A DNA stretch of 64,000 nt from Bradyrhizobium xenonodulans (GTDB lineage: Bacteria; Pseudomonadota; Alphaproteobacteria; Rhizobiales; Xanthobacteraceae): positions 5,982,501 to 6,046,500 of the forward strand of contig NZ_CP089391.1 of assembly GCF_027594865.1 (NCBI RefSeq). Direction: 5' to 3'. This document shows positions 21,282 through 32,648 of this stretch, one piece after another. Positions within the stretch are counted from its first letter, which is position 1. Every line of letters starts with the position of its first letter. A model generated the notes under the pieces. The model was given only the letters and a program-made list of their open reading frames with translations. It searched no databases and had not been told where the DNA came from. The position numbers were made by a program, and so were the translations under genes.

Positions 21282-22382
21282 TCAGATTCCAGCGACTTTG
21301 ACCACGAGATCGGCGAGCCGCTCGGCGGCATCGAGCCGGCCGGCACCGCGGGCAGCGGTGGCCATGGCCGCGAGGCGCGCGGGCTCGGCGGCGAAGGCGG
21401 AGATCTCTGACGCCAACCGGTCGGACGTGAACTCGGTCTGCGGGATGCGGATGGCACCGTCGACCTTGGACAGCACGCCAGCATTGGCGAACTGGTCCTG
21501 GTCAATCGAACCGGGCAGCGGCACCAAAATCGAGGGCCGTCCGATTGCGGCGAGCTCGGCCACGGTGCCGGCGCCGGACCGCGACACCACGAGATGGTTG
21601 GAGGCAAGCCGCGCGGGCAAATCCTTGAAGAACGGCGCCAGCTCGGCATTGACCTTGAGCTTGTCGTAGACCGCGCGGACGCGGCTCATGTCCTCGTCGC
21701 GGACTTGCTGGGTCAGGATCAGCCGGCTCCACAGCGCAGGCTCGAGCCGCTCGATCGCGCCGGGCACGATGTCGGCCATGATGCGTGCGCCCTGGCTGCC
21801 GCCGACGACGAGCAGGCGCAGCGGGCCGTTCGCCTCGGGCGCGGCATATGGCACGGCGGCTGCCGCGAGAACCGCCGGCCGCATTGGCGTACCGACGGTC
21901 GTGGTCTTGCCCGATAGTGCGGGATCGCGGTCGAGCACGCCGGGCAAGGACGTTGCGATGGCGCGGACGCGGCCCGACAGGAACCGGTTGGCGCGGCCGA
22001 GCACGGCATTGGCATCGTGGATGATGCCGGGCACGCCGGCGAATTTTGCCGCGACCAGCGGCGGCAACGTCGGATAGCCGCCGAAGCCGACGACGGCGAC
22101 GGGCGTCAGCCGCTTGATCAGGCGATACGCAGAGAGCGTGCCGGCAGCCAGCGTGAGGCCGGCATAAGCGAGCTGCAACGGATTGCGGCCGCGCGCGGTC
22201 TCGCTCGAGACGACGTCGATCATGTCCTTGCTGAACAGCCCGCTATAGCGCAGCGCGCGTTCGTCGGTGACGAGGCGGACACGAAAGCCGCGCCGGATCA
22301 GCTCGACGCCGAGTGCCTCGGCCGGAAACAAATGGCCGCCGGTGCCGCCCGCGGCGAGAAGAATCAGGGGGGACGTGGTCAT
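21282..22382 (-). CDS. murG: Lipid II synthase (MurG glycosyltransferase)
   Basis: A 366-residue GT28 enzyme at the inner face of the membrane that transfers GlcNAc to lipid I. The glycine-rich loop is LAAGGTGGHLFPA (10-22), the second G-loop VVGFGGYPTLPP, and the donor site VVGGSQGARIM and VSRSGAGTVAELAAIGRP. It is separated from upstream ftsW by a family B palindromic repeat. Confidence 0.97.
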   Translation of the reverse strand: MTTSPLILLAAGGTGGHLFPAEALGVELIRRGFRVRLVTDERALRYSGLFSKDMIDVVSSETARGRNPLQLAYAGLTLAAGTLSAYRLIKRLTPVAVVGFGGYPTLPPLVAAKFAGVPGIIHDANAVLGRANRFLSGRVRAIATSLPGVLDRDPALSGKTTTVGTPMRPAVLAAAAVPYAAPEANGPLRLLVVGGSQGARIMADIVPGAIERLEPALWSRLILTQQVRDEDMSRVRAVYDKLKVNAELAPFFKDLPARLASNHLVVSRSGAGTVAELAAIGRPSILVPLPGSIDQDQFANAGVLSKVDGAIRIPQTEFTSDRLASEISAFAAEPARLAAMATAARGAGRLDAAERLADLVVKVAGI

Positions 22383-22410
22383 GGTGGGGGAGTTTTACAG
22401 CGTCTCTCTC

Positions 22411-22523
22411 GTCATTGCGAGCGAAGCGAAGCAATCCAGAGTGCCGCCGCGGAGACAGCCTGGATTGCTTCGTCGCCAGCACAAAATTGCTCCGCAATTT
22501 TGTCGCGGGCTCCTCGCAATGAC
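22411..22523. repeat. Dispersed palindromic repeat, family B, copy 1
   Basis: The left arm GTCATTGCGAGCGAAGCGAA is mirrored by an interrupted right arm ending CTCGCAATGAC, with inner arms CAATCCAG/CTGGATTG and AAAATTGC/GCAATTTT. It sits between ftsW and murG inside the dcw operon. The perfect copy is at 56637. Confidence 0.75.
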
Positions 22524-22526
22524 GGC

Positions 22527-23678
22527 TTAAGCGTAACTCCGCATCGCCTCGGCATGGCCGCTGGCCTCGACCTCGGTGCGCGGGCGCAGGCGCGTCAGGG
22601 CCAGCATCATGCCGACGCCATAGGCGAGCGACACGATCGAGGAGCCGCCATAGGAGATGAACGGCAGCGTCATGCCCTTGGCAGGGATGAGCTGGAGGTT
22701 GACCGACATGTTGATCGCCGCCTGCACGCCGAACAGGATGGCGAGACCCGACGCGGCGAAGCGCGAGAACATGTCCTCATTGGCATAAGCGCGCGACAGC
22801 GTGCGGATGACGACGAAGGCGAACAGCGTCAGCATGGCAAGGCACAGGATGATGCCGAACTCTTCGGCGGCAACCGCGAACACGAAGTCGGTGTGGCTGT
22901 CCGGCAGGCTGCGCTTGGCGATGCCCTCGCCCGGCCCGAGGCCGAACCATCCCCCGTTGTAGAAGGCCTCCATGGCGGTATCGACCTGGAAGGTGTCGCC
23001 GGAGGCCGGATTCATGAAGCGCTTGATGCGGCCCGCGACATGCGGGACGAACAGATAGGCGCTGAACAGGCCGGCGGCGCCGAGACCTGCCAGACCGAAC
23101 ACCCAGATCATGCGCATGCCCGCAATGAAGAACAGCGAGCCCCACACCATCAGGATCAGCATGGTCTGACCGAAATCCGGCTCCATCACCAGCAGCGAGA
23201 CCAGCATCAAGAGCAGCACCAGCGCCATCGAGGTCGCGGGCATCTCGGGCCGCTTGGTCGATTCCGCGAACAGCCAGGCCGCGATGACGACGAAGGAAGG
23301 CTTGGCGACTTCGGAGGCCTGGATGTTGACGCCGATCAGCGTGATCCAGCGCCGCGAGCCCTTCACCTCCGGGCCGATCGCGAGCGTCAGCACGATCAGG
23401 ATGATGCTGGCTGCGAAGATGATCAGCGCACTACGGCGGATCGCGCGCGGCGACAGGAAGGAGACCCCGAGCAGCACCAGGCAGGACGGGAGGAGGAACA
23501 GCACGTGGCGGCTGAAGAAATGGAAGGGATCGAGCCCGATCCGGGTCGCGACCGGCGGGCTCGCCGCCAGCGACAGGATCACGCCGGTCAGCATCAGCGC
23601 CAGGATCGCGCCCATCAGCGGCTTGTCGACGGTCCACCACCACTCGGAAAAGGGGGTGCGTTCTTCACGGGAGAGCAT
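22527..23678 (-). CDS. ftsW: Peptidoglycan glycosyltransferase FtsW
   Basis: A 383-residue SEDS-family polymerase with about 10 membrane segments that polymerises septal glycan from lipid II together with FtsI. SEDS signatures are visible: NIQASEVAKPSFVV, MEPDFGQTMLI, GWFGLGPGEGIAKRSLPDSHTDFVFAVAAEEFG (listed as separate parts of one conserved loop) and LPFISYGGSSIV. The start ATG is at 23678 with a GAG-type site in front. Confidence 0.96.
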   Translation of the reverse strand: MLSREERTPFSEWWWTVDKPLMGAILALMLTGVILSLAASPPVATRIGLDPFHFFSRHVLFLLPSCLVLLGVSFLSPRAIRRSALIIFAASIILIVLTLAIGPEVKGSRRWITLIGVNIQASEVAKPSFVVIAAWLFAESTKRPEMPATSMALVLLLMLVSLLVMEPDFGQTMLILMVWGSLFFIAGMRMIWVFGLAGLGAAGLFSAYLFVPHVAGRIKRFMNPASGDTFQVDTAMEAFYNGGWFGLGPGEGIAKRSLPDSHTDFVFAVAAEEFGIILCLAMLTLFAFVVIRTLSRAYANEDMFSRFAASGLAILFGVQAAINMSVNLQLIPAKGMTLPFISYGGSSIVSLAYGVGMMLALTRLRPRTEVEASGHAEAMRSYA

Positions 23679-23790
23679 GGGCGGCCGCTTTCGGACAGAG
23701 GTCGGTCCATTGGTCGCCGAGGTTGGTTACCGGGGGGTTAAGGAATTGCGGATGGTTGGAGACGATCTCCGCTGCCGCCGCACAACACAA

Positions 23791-23891
23791 TGTCATGCCC
23801 CGCGAAGGCGGGGCATCCAGTACGCCGCGGCCCCTCGGCTCAAGCGCGGTCTCTGGAATACTGGGTCGCCCGGTCGAGCCGGGCGACGACA
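23791..23891. repeat. Family A palindromic repeat, copy 3
   Basis: TGTCATGCCCCGC-GAAG-GCGGGGCATCCAG, then CTGGAATACTGGGT and a second hairpin GTCGCCCGG-TCGAG-CCGGGCGAC. It lies in the 239-bp murD/ftsW gap, inside the dcw cluster. Confidence 0.75.
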
Positions 23892-23917
23892 GCGGAGCAA
23901 AAGGGCAGTGACCTGCC

Positions 23918-25318
23918 CTACACCACCGGCTTCACGCCCGGCAGCGCCTGCACCAGTTCGCGGAACTTTGTGCCGCGGATTTCGAAGTTGCGGTACTGGT
24001 CGAACGAGGCGCAGGCTGGTGACAGCAGCACGACCGCATCAGTGAGACCTGACGCCTCTGCATCGCGCGCGGCGTGTTCGACGGCGACGTCGAGGGTCTG
24101 GCTGATCTCGTGCGCCACCTGCGTGCCGAGCGTGCCCGAAAACTCCTGCGCGGCCTCGCCGATCAGATAGGCCTTGCGGATGCGCGGGAAGTAGCCGGTG
24201 AGGCCAGTGATGCCGCCGGCCTTGGGCTTGCCGCCGGCGATCCAGAAGATGTCCGCAAAGGACGACAACGCATGCGCGGTAGCGTCGGCGTTGGTGCCCT
24301 TGGAGTCGTTGACGAACAGCACGTTGCCGCAGCGGCCGACCTGCTCCATGCGATGCGCGAGGCCGGGAAAGCTGCGCAAGCCGTTCTGGAGCACCTCCAG
24401 GCTGATGCCCATCGCGAGCGCGGCAGCGGCGGCGCAGGCGGCGTTCTGCGCATTGTGCTGGCCGCGTAGCGAGCCGATGCCGCCGAGCTTTGCGACCTCG
24501 CTGCGCGCACCGCCCGCAGTGCGCACGATGGTGCCATGCTCGACATGGATGCCGCTCGCCAGCGGATTCCTGACGGAGACGCGCTCGACCTTCTTGCCGG
24601 CGCGGTCGAGCCGGTCGGCGATGTCGCGGCAAAAGCCGTCATCGACGCCGACGATCGCGGTGCCGCTTCCTTGCACGCCCGCGACGAGGCGCTCCTTCAC
24701 CGCGGCGTAATGCGCGATGGTGCCGTGACGGTCGATGTGGTCCTCGCTGACATTGAGCAGGATGCCGACGGAGGGATCGAGCGAGGGCGTGAGGTCGATC
24801 TGGTAGGACGACATCTCGATGACGTGAACGCGGCCCATGCGCGGCGGCTCCAGCGACAGGATCGCGGTGCCGATATTGCCGCCCATCTGGGTGTCGTAGC
24901 CCGCGACCTTGGTCAGGTGCGCGATCAGCGCCGTCGTGGTCGATTTGCCGTTGGTGCCGGTGATGGCGACGAACGGTGCGTTCGGCGCGTGCCGGCGCCG
25001 TTCGCGGCAGAACAGCTCGATGTCGCCGATCACCTCGACCCCGGCCTCGCGCGCCTTCAGTACGCTCCAGTGCGGCACCGGATGGGTCAGCGGCACGCCG
25101 GGCGCGAGCACGAGTGCGGCAAAATTCGCCCAGGAGACGTTGCGCAGATCCGCGGTGATGAGGCCGGCCTGCGCCGCCTTGGCGACGTTCTCGGCATTGT
25201 CGTCGGCGGCGATCACCTCGGCGCCGCCGGCTTTCAGCGCGTGGCAGGAGGCGAGCCCCGAGCCGCCGAGGCCGAACACCGCGACCGTCTTGCCGGCGAA
25301 GGATGTGACCGGAATCAT
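23918..25318 (-). CDS. murD: UDP-N-acetylmuramoylalanine-D-glutamate ligase
   Basis: A 466-residue Mur ligase that adds D-glutamate. N-terminal [15 protein letters not shown]-loop [12 protein letters not shown], motif EMSSYQIDL, and C-terminal [10 protein letters not shown] with [13 protein letters not shown]. The ATG at 25318 overlaps the mraY stop by one base (TGATG), so the two are coupled. Confidence 0.97.
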   Translation of the reverse strand: MIPVTSFAGKTVAVFGLGGSGLASCHALKAGGAEVIAADDNAENVAKAAQAGLITADLRNVSWANFAALVLAPGVPLTHPVPHWSVLKAREAGVEVIGDIELFCRERRRHAPNAPFVAITGTNGKSTTTALIAHLTKVAGYDTQMGGNIGTAILSLEPPRMGRVHVIEMSSYQIDLTPSLDPSVGILLNVSEDHIDRHGTIAHYAAVKERLVAGVQGSGTAIVGVDDGFCRDIADRLDRAGKKVERVSVRNPLASGIHVEHGTIVRTAGGARSEVAKLGGIGSLRGQHNAQNAACAAAAALAMGISLEVLQNGLRSFPGLAHRMEQVGRCGNVLFVNDSKGTNADATAHALSSFADIFWIAGGKPKAGGITGLTGYFPRIRKAYLIGEAAQEFSGTLGTQVAHEISQTLDVAVEHAARDAEASGLTDAVVLLSPACASFDQYRNFEIRGTKFRELVQALPGVKPVV

Positions 25319-26421
25319 CAGCGCAGCTTCAGCGTCGACAGGCCGGCCAGCGCCAACATCACCGAGATGATCCAGAACCGGATCACGATCTGCGGCTCGG
25401 TCCAGCCGAGCTGCTCGAAATGGTGATGGATCGGCGCCATCCGGAAGATGCGCTTGCCCGTGAGCTTGAACGACACCACCTGGACGATGACGGAGACCGC
25501 CTCCAGCACGAACAGACCGCCGATCACCGCGAGCACGATCTCGTGCTTCACCGCGACGGCAATTGCGCCGAGCATGCCGCCGAGCGCGAGCGAGCCGGTG
25601 TCGCCCATGAAGATCGAGGCCGGCGGCGCGTTGAACCAGAGGAAGCCGAGGCCGGCGCCCAAGAGCGCGCCGCAGAGCACCGCGAGCTCGCCGGTGCCCG
25701 CGACATATTTGATCTGGAGATAATCGGCAAACACCGCGTTGCCGGCGAGATAGGCGATCATCGCAAAGCTCGCGGTCGCAATCATAACCGGCACGATGGC
25801 AAGGCCGTCGAGACCGTCGGTGAGGTTCACCGCATTGCCGGCGCCGACGATGACGAAGGCGCCGAACACGACGAAGAACCAGCCGAAATGCAGCACGGTG
25901 TCCTTGAGGAAGGGTATCGTCAGCGCGGTCGAGGCGGGATCGCGGTTCAACCGCACCAGCGCATAGCAGGCCACCAGCGCGATCGCCGCTTCGATCAGCA
26001 GGCGAAGCTTGCTGCCGAACCCGGTCGTGGTCTGCTTGGTCACCTTGAGATAGTCGTCATAGAAGCCGACGAAGCCGAAGCCGAGCGTCACCGCCAGCAC
26101 GATCCAGACATAGGGGTTGAGCGGATTGGCCCACAGCACTGTACCGACCGTGAGGCCGGACAGGATCATCAGGCCGCCCATCGTGGGCGTGCCTTTCTTG
26201 GCGAGATGCGATTGCGGGCCATCGGTCCGGATTGGCTGGCCCTTGCCCTGGCGGATGCGCAGATGGTCGATGATCCAGGGTCCGAACAGGAACACGAACA
26301 ACGCGCCGGTGACGACGGCGCCGCCGGTCCGGAAGGTGATGTAGCGGAAGACGTTCAGGAAGGTGCGGACGGCACCGAAGCCCGGAAATGTGTTGGAGAG
26401 CTCGATCAGCCAGTAAAACAT
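25318..26421 (-). CDS. mraY: Phospho-N-acetylmuramoyl-pentapeptide transferase
   Basis: A 367-residue polytopic membrane enzyme with 10 segments that makes lipid I from UDP-MurNAc-pentapeptide and undecaprenyl phosphate. Active-site loops: [17 protein letters not shown] (the DD pair), [10 protein letters not shown], and [12 protein letters not shown] followed by [13 protein letters not shown], all hallmark sequences. It is downstream of murF with a 160-bp gap. Confidence 0.98.
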   Translation of the reverse strand: MFYWLIELSNTFPGFGAVRTFLNVFRYITFRTGGAVVTGALFVFLFGPWIIDHLRIRQGKGQPIRTDGPQSHLAKKGTPTMGGLMILSGLTVGTVLWANPLNPYVWIVLAVTLGFGFVGFYDDYLKVTKQTTTGFGSKLRLLIEAAIALVACYALVRLNRDPASTALTIPFLKDTVLHFGWFFVVFGAFVIVGAGNAVNLTDGLDGLAIVPVMIATASFAMIAYLAGNAVFADYLQIKYVAGTGELAVLCGALLGAGLGFLWFNAPPASIFMGDTGSLALGGMLGAIAVAVKHEIVLAVIGGLFVLEAVSVIVQVVSFKLTGKRIFRMAPIHHHFEQLGWTEPQIVIRFWIISVMLALAGLSTLKLR

Positions 26422-26581
26422 TCAGACGGTCCTATGGCGCCTTTCGCACGCAGCCTTGATCTTGATCCTGGCGTGCCTCACGCGCATTCGCTGGTCTTCA
26501 TCATGGGGTCGGGCGACCTCCGGGAAAACGACCGGCTTCGCGCCGCAAGGTGGGATTCGGGAACAGCGCCTTCCAAGCAGT

Positions 26582-27961
26582 TTACGCCTTTGCCTGCAAG
26601 GCGGCCACTAGGCCCGGCACAAACTTGTTGACCCAGAACATCTTCTTGCTGCCCTTGACAACCACGACATCGCCTGCCCTCAGCAGATTTGCGACCTCGC
26701 TGGCTTTCAGCGTGGCGGGATCGTCGTGCCAGCCGAGGGCCTTGCCAGCCGGCAACACGTCGCGGAGGTGGCGCATCAGGGGGCCGACGCAGTAGACGCC
26801 GTCGATGCCTTCGAGATGCTTGACCAGACCGGTATGATAGGTTGGCGCGTCATCGCCGAGCTCCAGCATGTCGCCGAGCACCGCAATGCGGCGGCCACCG
26901 GTCACGTTGCGGGCCTGGAGGCTTTGCAGTGCAGCAGCCACGCTGGCCGGATTGCCGTTGAAGCTGTCGTCGATCACGGTGACGCCGCCGACCGCCTGCT
27001 CGACGCCGCGGCCGGTCATGATGCCGACCCGGTCGAGCTTGATCGCGAGCGTCGCCGCATCGAGGTTCGCCGCACGGATCGAGGCGAGCGCGGCGAGCGC
27101 ATTCTGCACGCGGTGCGGCGCGCCCGGCGTCAGGCTGAAGGCGATCTCCTTCTTGCCGATCATGGCCACGACCTGCCAGCTCTCGCCATGCGGCGCGTGC
27201 GCGACCTCGTGCACCTCGGCATGCTCGCCGAAACGCACCACCTTGCCCTTCCATTCGGACGCCTTGAGTCCGGCGGGCAGCACCAGCACGCCATCCTCGG
27301 GCAGGCCGAGCGCGATCGACACTTTCTCGCGCCTGATGGCTTCGAGGGAGCCGAGCTTCTCCAGATGCACGGGCTGGACGTTGACGACGAGCGCGACCGT
27401 CGGCCGCGTCAATTCGCTGAGCCGCGCGATCTCGCCAGTCTGGTTCATGCCCATCTCGACGACCCAGAGGCTGGCATCGGGCTTTGCATTGCACAGCGTC
27501 AGCGGCACGCCCCAGAAATTGTTGAAGCTCGATGGGCTCGCATAGGCGCCGGGGTAAGCCGCGAGGAATTCCTTGGTGCTGGTCTTGCCCGCGCTGCCGG
27601 TGAGCCCGATCACCGGCCCGCTGAAGCGTGCGCGTGCGGCCCGCGCGAGACCCCAGAGCCCGTCGATCAGCGTGTCCTTGACGACGATCTGGGGAATGCG
27701 GATGCCGGCGATCTCGTGCGGCACGATCATCGCGACTGCGCCGGAAGCTTCCGCCTTGTCCGCGAACTCCCAGCCGTCACGCGCGCTGGCGAAGGCCGAG
27801 GTGAAGCCGCCGCTCGGCGTGCCGCTCAGCGCGACGAACAGGCTGCCCGGCTTCACCAGCCGGCTGTCCTGGGTGACGAAATCGATCGGCGTGTCCGGAA
27901 ATGATCCGGCAGCGCCCAGCGCGCGCGCCACCTCGGCAACCGTCCATATTGGCCCGCTCAT
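26582..27961 (-). CDS. murF: UDP-MurNAc-tripeptide-D-alanyl-D-alanine ligase
   Basis: A 459-residue Mur ligase that adds the D-Ala-D-Ala made by Ddl. P-loop GLTGSAGKTSTKEF, EMGMNQTGEIARLSEL, and VIDDSFNGNPASV in the C-terminal domain, all MurF-specific. The start overlaps the murE stop in ATGA. The extra space in front of mraY shows no clear signal. Confidence 0.96.
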   Translation of the reverse strand: MSGPIWTVAEVARALGAAGSFPDTPIDFVTQDSRLVKPGSLFVALSGTPSGGFTSAFASARDGWEFADKAEASGAVAMIVPHEIAGIRIPQIVVKDTLIDGLWGLARAARARFSGPVIGLTGSAGKTSTKEFLAAYPGAYASPSSFNNFWGVPLTLCNAKPDASLWVVEMGMNQTGEIARLSELTRPTVALVVNVQPVHLEKLGSLEAIRREKVSIALGLPEDGVLVLPAGLKASEWKGKVVRFGEHAEVHEVAHAPHGESWQVVAMIGKKEIAFSLTPGAPHRVQNALAALASIRAANLDAATLAIKLDRVGIMTGRGVEQAVGGVTVIDDSFNGNPASVAAALQSLQARNVTGGRRIAVLGDMLELGDDAPTYHTGLVKHLEGIDGVYCVGPLMRHLRDVLPAGKALGWHDDPATLKASEVANLLRAGDVVVVKGSKKMFWVNKFVPGLVAALQAKA

Positions 27962-29430
27962 CTCGTCCTCGACGCTAATGCGGCGGCGACCGCCTCGTGA
28001 TCACTGAAGGGCAGCACCTCGCTGCCGACGATCTGCCCGGTCTCGTGTCCCTTGCCGGCGACGAGCAGTGCATCGCCTTCTTGAAGTTCCTCGATCGCGG
28101 TTCGGATCGCCGCGGCACGGTCGCCGATCTCGCGGGCGCCTTTTGCGGCGGCGAGGATTTCGGCGCGAATGGCTTCCGGCTTCTCGCTGCGCGGATTGTC
28201 GTCGGTGATGATGATGCCGTCGGCGTTCTCGGCCGCGATCGCGCCCATGATCGGACGCTTGCCGGCATCGCGGTCGCCGCCGGCGCCGAACACGACGACC
28301 AGTCTCCGTTTGGCGTAGGGCCGCAGCGCCTGCAACGCCTTCGCCAGCGCATCGGGCTTGTGCGCGTAGTCGACGAAAACAGGCGCGCCGTTGCGCTCGC
28401 CGACCCGTTCCAGACGTCCCTTGGCGCCTTCGAGATGTTCCAAGCTGGCAAGCACATTGGCCGCATCGCTGCCGGTGCCGATGGCAAGTCCGGCCGACAC
28501 CAGCGCGTTCTCGATCTGGAATTCGCCGACCAGCGGCAACCGGACGGAATAGCGCTTGCCGCGATGCTCGAGCGCGAGCACTTGCGAAAAGCCTTCGACG
28601 TCCGCGCCCATAAGGCGAATACCCTCGCCTGCCCCATCGCCGGCGCGGCCAACGGCCATAACGCGCAAGCCGCGCGACTTCGCCGCATCGATCGCTTCCG
28701 CCGAGCAATCATGATCGGCCGAGATCACCGCCGCGCCGCCGGGCGCGACCAGCTCGCGGAACAGACGCAGCTTCGCCGCGAGGTAATGCGCGACGGTCGG
28801 ATGGTAATCCATGTGGTCGCGCGAGAGATTGGTGAAGCCGCCGGCGGAGACGCGCACGCCGTCGAGGCGATACTGGTCGAGCCCGTGCGAGGACGCTTCG
28901 AAGGCGAGATGCGTCACGCCCTCGCGCGCGATCTCATCGAGCTGCCGGTGCAGCGCTATCGGATCCGGCGTCGTCAGCGAGCCATAGACCGTGCGCTTCG
29001 GCGAGACCAGACCGATGGTGCCGATGCTGGCGGAGGCGTGCCCCAGCCGCTCCCAGATCTGGCGCGTGAACGCCGCGACCGAGGTCTTGCCGCTGGTGCC
29101 GGTCACCGCGGCAATCGTCGCGGGCTGCGCGGGGAAGATTTTCGCCGCCGCCAGCGCCAGCGCGCGGCGCGGATTAGCCACCGCGACGAACGGCACCCTG
29201 GAGCTGGCTGGCGCATGATCGCCGACGACCGCCACCGCGCCTGCGGCAATCGCGGCATCGACGAAGCGCGCGCCGTCGGTCTTGCTGCCCGCGAGCGCGA
29301 AGAAGAGATCGCCCGGCTTGACCGCGCGGCTGTCGAGCGCAACGCCGGTCACCTCGAGCGCCGCGACAGCGGGCTCGAGTGCAGCATCATTGCTCAAAAC
29401 GTTCTGGCCTAGAAGGTCGCGCAGCTTCAT
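27958..29430 (-). CDS. murE: UDP-MurNAc-L-alanyl-D-glutamate-2,6-diaminopimelate ligase
   Basis: A 490-residue Mur ligase that adds meso-diaminopimelate. P-loop [13 protein letters not shown], the substrate-binding [16 protein letters not shown], and the DAP-recognition motif TDDNPRSE (the DNPR box), which points to diaminopimelate rather than lysine. The start is MKLRDLLG at 29430; ftsI ends 83 bp upstream. Confidence 0.97.
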   Translation of the reverse strand: MKLRDLLGQNVLSNDAALEPAVAALEVTGVALDSRAVKPGDLFFALAGSKTDGARFVDAAIAAGAVAVVGDHAPASSRVPFVAVANPRRALALAAAKIFPAQPATIAAVTGTSGKTSVAAFTRQIWERLGHASASIGTIGLVSPKRTVYGSLTTPDPIALHRQLDEIAREGVTHLAFEASSHGLDQYRLDGVRVSAGGFTNLSRDHMDYHPTVAHYLAAKLRLFRELVAPGGAAVISADHDCSAEAIDAAKSRGLRVMAVGRAGDGAGEGIRLMGADVEGFSQVLALEHRGKRYSVRLPLVGEFQIENALVSAGLAIGTGSDAANVLASLEHLEGAKGRLERVGERNGAPVFVDYAHKPDALAKALQALRPYAKRRLVVVFGAGGDRDAGKRPIMGAIAAENADGIIITDDNPRSEKPEAIRAEILAAAKGAREIGDRAAAIRTAIEELQEGDALLVAGKGHETGQIVGSEVLPFSDHEAVAAALASRTR

Positions 29431-29513
29431 GGTCTTCCAGTCGACATGCCGCGCCGGAAAGCCGAATCGTCAGGAAAAGCCGAATCAGCACCGGCGATGG
29501 CCACCCCGGTTGA

Positions 29514-31256
29514 TTACTGGGTTGTCCTGGATGCTGCAAGAATAAGGCGCTCGGACGGCGGCAGGTTGAAACGGGGCTCGATCCCGAGCAGCGGCCCGAT
29601 GCGGGCAATGACGCTGCCCCCCGTCGGCACCGCATTAAAGCCCGACGTGATGAAGCCATACGTCTCCTTCAGCGGCTGTGGCTCGTCGAGCATGATGAGA
29701 ATCTGATACTTCGGATCGTCGGAGGGCATGATCGCGGTGAAGGAGTTGAGCACCCGCTTCTTGGCATAGCGGCCGTTGATGACCTTCTCTGATGTGCCGG
29801 TCTTGCCGCCGATATAGTAGCCGGGAACATCGGCCTTCTTGGCGGTGCCTATCTCGGCGTTGAGCCGCATCAGATAGCGCATCTTGTCGGAGGTCTCCGT
29901 CTTGACCACGCGCTTGGCCATCGCCGCGGCTTCTTCTTCGCTGCGCTTGAGGAACGTCGGAGGAATCAGATAGCCGCCGTTCACCAGTGCGTTGATGCCC
30001 ATCACCGCCTGTAGAGGCGCCACGGAGAGGCCCTGGCCGAATGCGATGGTCACCGTGTTCAACTCACCCCAACGGCGCGGCACCAGCGGAGCCGCGCTCT
30101 CCGGCAACTCGGTACGCAACCGCGTCAACTGGCCCATTTTGGCCAGGAACGCCTTGTGCGCCTCGACGCCCTGGCCGAGCGCAATTCGCGCAGCGCCGAT
30201 ATTGGACGAGTAGGTGAATACTTCCTTGGTGTTGATGAAACGCCCGAGCGAGTGGCTGTCATGGATGGTGAACTTGCCGTAGTGCAGGTTTCCGCGCGCA
30301 TCCCACATCGAGTTCAGGTTGATCTTTCCGGAATCGAGCGCCATCGCCAGCGTGAAGGCCTTGAAGGTCGAGCCCATCTCGTAGACGCCGGTGGTCAGGC
30401 GGTTGATGCGATCAGGATCGTGCGCTTCCTTCGGGCTGTTGGGATCGAAGTCCGGCAGCGAGACCATCGCCACGATCTCGCCGGTCTTGACGTTGGAGAT
30501 GATCCCGGACGCCGCCTTGGCGTGGTACTTGTCCTTGGCCTTCAGCAACTCGTCACGCAGGGCGTGCTCGACGCGCAGATCGACCGACAGCTCAATCGGC
30601 TTCTGCAGGCGGTCGATGGCAAAGCCGGCGCGGTGGAGATCGGCGAGCCCTTGATTATCGAGCCACTTCTCCATGCCGGCGATGCCCTGGTTGTCGATGT
30701 TGACGAGACCGATGAGGTGGGCGACCTCGTTGCCGGTCGGGTAGACGCGCTTGTTCTCGCGCAGGAAGCCGACGCCGGGAATGCCCAGCTTGTGGATGTC
30801 CTGCTGCTGCTTCGGCGTGATCTCGCGCTTGAGCCAGACGAAGCCCTTGCGCGACTTCAGGCGTTCGCGCACCTCGGCTTCATCGAGGTCCGGCACGGTC
30901 GCGGTCAGAAGCTCGATCGCCTCGTCCTTGTCGATGATGCGGCGTGGCTCGCCGAACAGGCTCGACGCCTTGACGTCGGTCGCCAGGATCGCACCGTTGC
31001 GGTCGACGATGTCGGGTCGCGCGGTCGCAACCACTTCCTGCGCGGCAGCACGGCGCGCGCTGTGGGCGTCGGCACCGATCGCGAACATCACGAGCCGGCC
31101 GCCGATCAGGGCGTAGACCGAGGCAAAGGCGAGCATTGCGAGGCCGACGCGCGCGCGCGCCTTCGCGGCGCGGTCGACATTGCGCCCGTAAAGCAGGCTG
31201 CGGATCAGCCGCTGTCGCCAGGGTTCTGTTGGCTTGGCCGGAGTCGCAGCACTCAT
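29514..31256 (-). CDS. ftsI: Septal penicillin-binding protein 3 (FtsI)
   Basis: A 580-residue class B transpeptidase. There is a short cytoplasmic N-terminus, one membrane anchor ([20 protein letters not shown], about 42-61), the PBP dimerisation domain and the C-terminal transpeptidase domain. Active-site motifs: SXXK as [13 protein letters not shown] as SSNIG, and KTGT as GGKTGTSEK. It crosslinks septal peptidoglycan with FtsW. It overlaps ftsL by 4 bp (ATGA). Confidence 0.97.
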   Translation of the reverse strand: MSAATPAKPTEPWRQRLIRSLLYGRNVDRAAKARARVGLAMLAFASVYALIGGRLVMFAIGADAHSARRAAAQEVVATARPDIVDRNGAILATDVKASSLFGEPRRIIDKDEAIELLTATVPDLDEAEVRERLKSRKGFVWLKREITPKQQQDIHKLGIPGVGFLRENKRVYPTGNEVAHLIGLVNIDNQGIAGMEKWLDNQGLADLHRAGFAIDRLQKPIELSVDLRVEHALRDELLKAKDKYHAKAASGIISNVKTGEIVAMVSLPDFDPNSPKEAHDPDRINRLTTGVYEMGSTFKAFTLAMALDSGKINLNSMWDARGNLHYGKFTIHDSHSLGRFINTKEVFTYSSNIGAARIALGQGVEAHKAFLAKMGQLTRLRTELPESAAPLVPRRWGELNTVTIAFGQGLSVAPLQAVMGINALVNGGYLIPPTFLKRSEEEAAAMAKRVVKTETSDKMRYLMRLNAEIGTAKKADVPGYYIGGKTGTSEKVINGRYAKKRVLNSFTAIMPSDDPKYQILIMLDEPQPLKETYGFITSGFNAVPTGGSVIARIGPLLGIEPRFNLPPSERLILAASRTTQ

Positions 31257-31645
31257 TGCTTGTCCTCGGACTCGGATACGGAGCCCGTCACCGTATCCGG
31301 GTCGCTTGCGGCTTCGATGGTGTTGAGCATGGCCCCGATCGGGTCGGGCTCGCCCGGCCTGAACATCCGCGGCGGACGCTCCGGCAGGTTCTTCAGCTGG
31401 TCATATTGCGTGCCGTTGACCGGCTTGAGCGGCAGATGCCGCTCGGACAGACCTTGCAGCCGCAAGGGCGCATCGAGCTTGGCCCATTCGGAACGCAACG
31501 AGGCGATCGCGTCGCGCTGCTCGCGGATCTCCGCATGCAGCCGCAGCACCTTCTCGGTGCGCGCCGTGGAGTCCATCTTGATCCGGTAGACATAGGCCGC
31601 CGCGAAGATCAGCGCGCCGATGACGAGGAGGTGGATGAAGCGCAT
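31253..31645 (-). CDS. ftsL: Cell division protein FtsL
   Basis: A 130-residue bitopic protein. The first 20 residues are a membrane segment (FIHLLVIGALIFAAAYVYRI), followed by a coiled-coil stretch (residues 28-55, TEKVLRLHAEIREQRDAIAS) and a proline-rich tail. Sequence similarity in this family is weak; the call rests on topology and on the position between rsmH (3-bp gap) and ftsI (4-bp overlap). It should form the FtsQLB complex. Confidence 0.88.
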   Translation of the reverse strand: MRFIHLLVIGALIFAAAYVYRIKMDSTARTEKVLRLHAEIREQRDAIASLRSEWAKLDAPLRLQGLSERHLPLKPVNGTQYDQLKNLPERPPRMFRPGEPDPIGAMLNTIEAASDPDTVTGSVSESEDKQ

Positions 31646-31648
31646 GTG

Positions 31649-32638
31649 CTAGCCGCCCCTCATCACGTCGGAGAGTTTGGGCCAGGACGATGGCTCGTCG
31701 TCATCATGCGCGGGCGCCGGGGTGCGCTCGGCGGCGCGCAGCTTTGCGGACCGTGCGCGCGGATTGTTTGCAACTTCCTCGTCTCCGGCAACGACAGGCC
31801 GCCGCGTCAGCAGCTGGAAGCTCGGAGCGACTTGCGCCACTTCGGGCAGATGCCGCGAGCCGCCGCCGGTTTTGGAACGCAGGCCAAGGAAATTCTTGAC
31901 GATGCGGTCTTCCAGCGAATGGAACGAGACGACGACAAGGCGGCCGCCCGGCTTGAGCACACGCTCGGCCGCAGCCAGCGCAGTCTGAAGCTCCTCGAGC
32001 TCTTCATTGACGAAGATGCGGAGGGCCTGGAAGGTCCGCGTCGCCGGATGAATGTCGCCGGGCTTGGAACGCACCACCCTGCCGACGAGATCGGCGAGCG
32101 CGCGCGTGGTCGTGAACGGTGTCTCCTGCCGGTCCGCGACGATGGCGCGGGCGACGCGGCGCGAATGCCGCTCCTCGCCGAGGAGATAGATGATGTCGGC
32201 GAGATCGCCTTCCGAGGCGCGCGCGACGACATCGGCCGCGGTCGGCCCGGCCTGCCCCATCCGCATGTCGAGCGGACCGTCGAGACGGAACGAGAAGCCA
32301 CGACCGGCCTGGTCGAGCTGCATCGAGGAGACCCCGACATCCATCACGACGCCGTCGACGGCATCGACGCCTTGCGCCGCGCAAACTTCGGCGAGATTGG
32401 AGAAGCGGTCCTCGACCAGCGTCAGCCGGCCCGAGGAGCGTTCGACCAGTTCGGCACCACCCGCAATGGCGGTGCGGTCACGGTCGATCGCGATCACGCG
32501 GGTTCCCGGCACGTCGAGGATGGCGCGGCTGTAGCCGCCGGCACCGAAGGTGGCGTCGACATAGATCCCGCCCGCGCGCGGCGCGAGATGATCGACGGCC
32601 TCGCGGCCGAGAACGGGGATGTGCGGAGCCGAGCTCAT
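31649..32638 (-). CDS. rsmH: 16S rRNA (cytosine-1402-N4)-methyltransferase
   Basis: A 329-residue SAM-dependent methyltransferase, formerly MraW, first gene of the dcw cluster here. Motifs: [29 protein letters not shown] (SAM motif I), [24 protein letters not shown] and [16 protein letters not shown] take the ATG at 32638; a GGAAGG site overlaps the tandem repeat just upstream. The frame stays open to 32857, and an ATG at 32692 would add MDVRQ plus in-frame AWCRK repeats, so a longer N-terminus cannot be excluded. Confidence 0.95.
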   Translation of the reverse strand: MSSAPHIPVLGREAVDHLAPRAGGIYVDATFGAGGYSRAILDVPGTRVIAIDRDRTAIAGGAELVERSSGRLTLVEDRFSNLAEVCAAQGVDAVDGVVMDVGVSSMQLDQAGRGFSFRLDGPLDMRMGQAGPTAADVVARASEGDLADIIYLLGEERHSRRVARAIVADRQETPFTTTRALADLVGRVVRSKPGDIHPATRTFQALRIFVNEELEELQTALAAAERVLKPGGRLVVVSFHSLEDRIVKNFLGLRSKTGGGSRHLPEVAQVAPSFQLLTRRPVVAGDEEVANNPRARSAKLRAAERTPAPAHDDDEPSSWPKLSDVMRGG

Positions 32639-32648
32639 GCGCCAAGCC

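Noticed and set aside
25420..26631. 403-codon plus-strand frame across mraY
   Set aside because: His/Asp/Arg-rich shadow of a membrane protein gene; mraY is certain.
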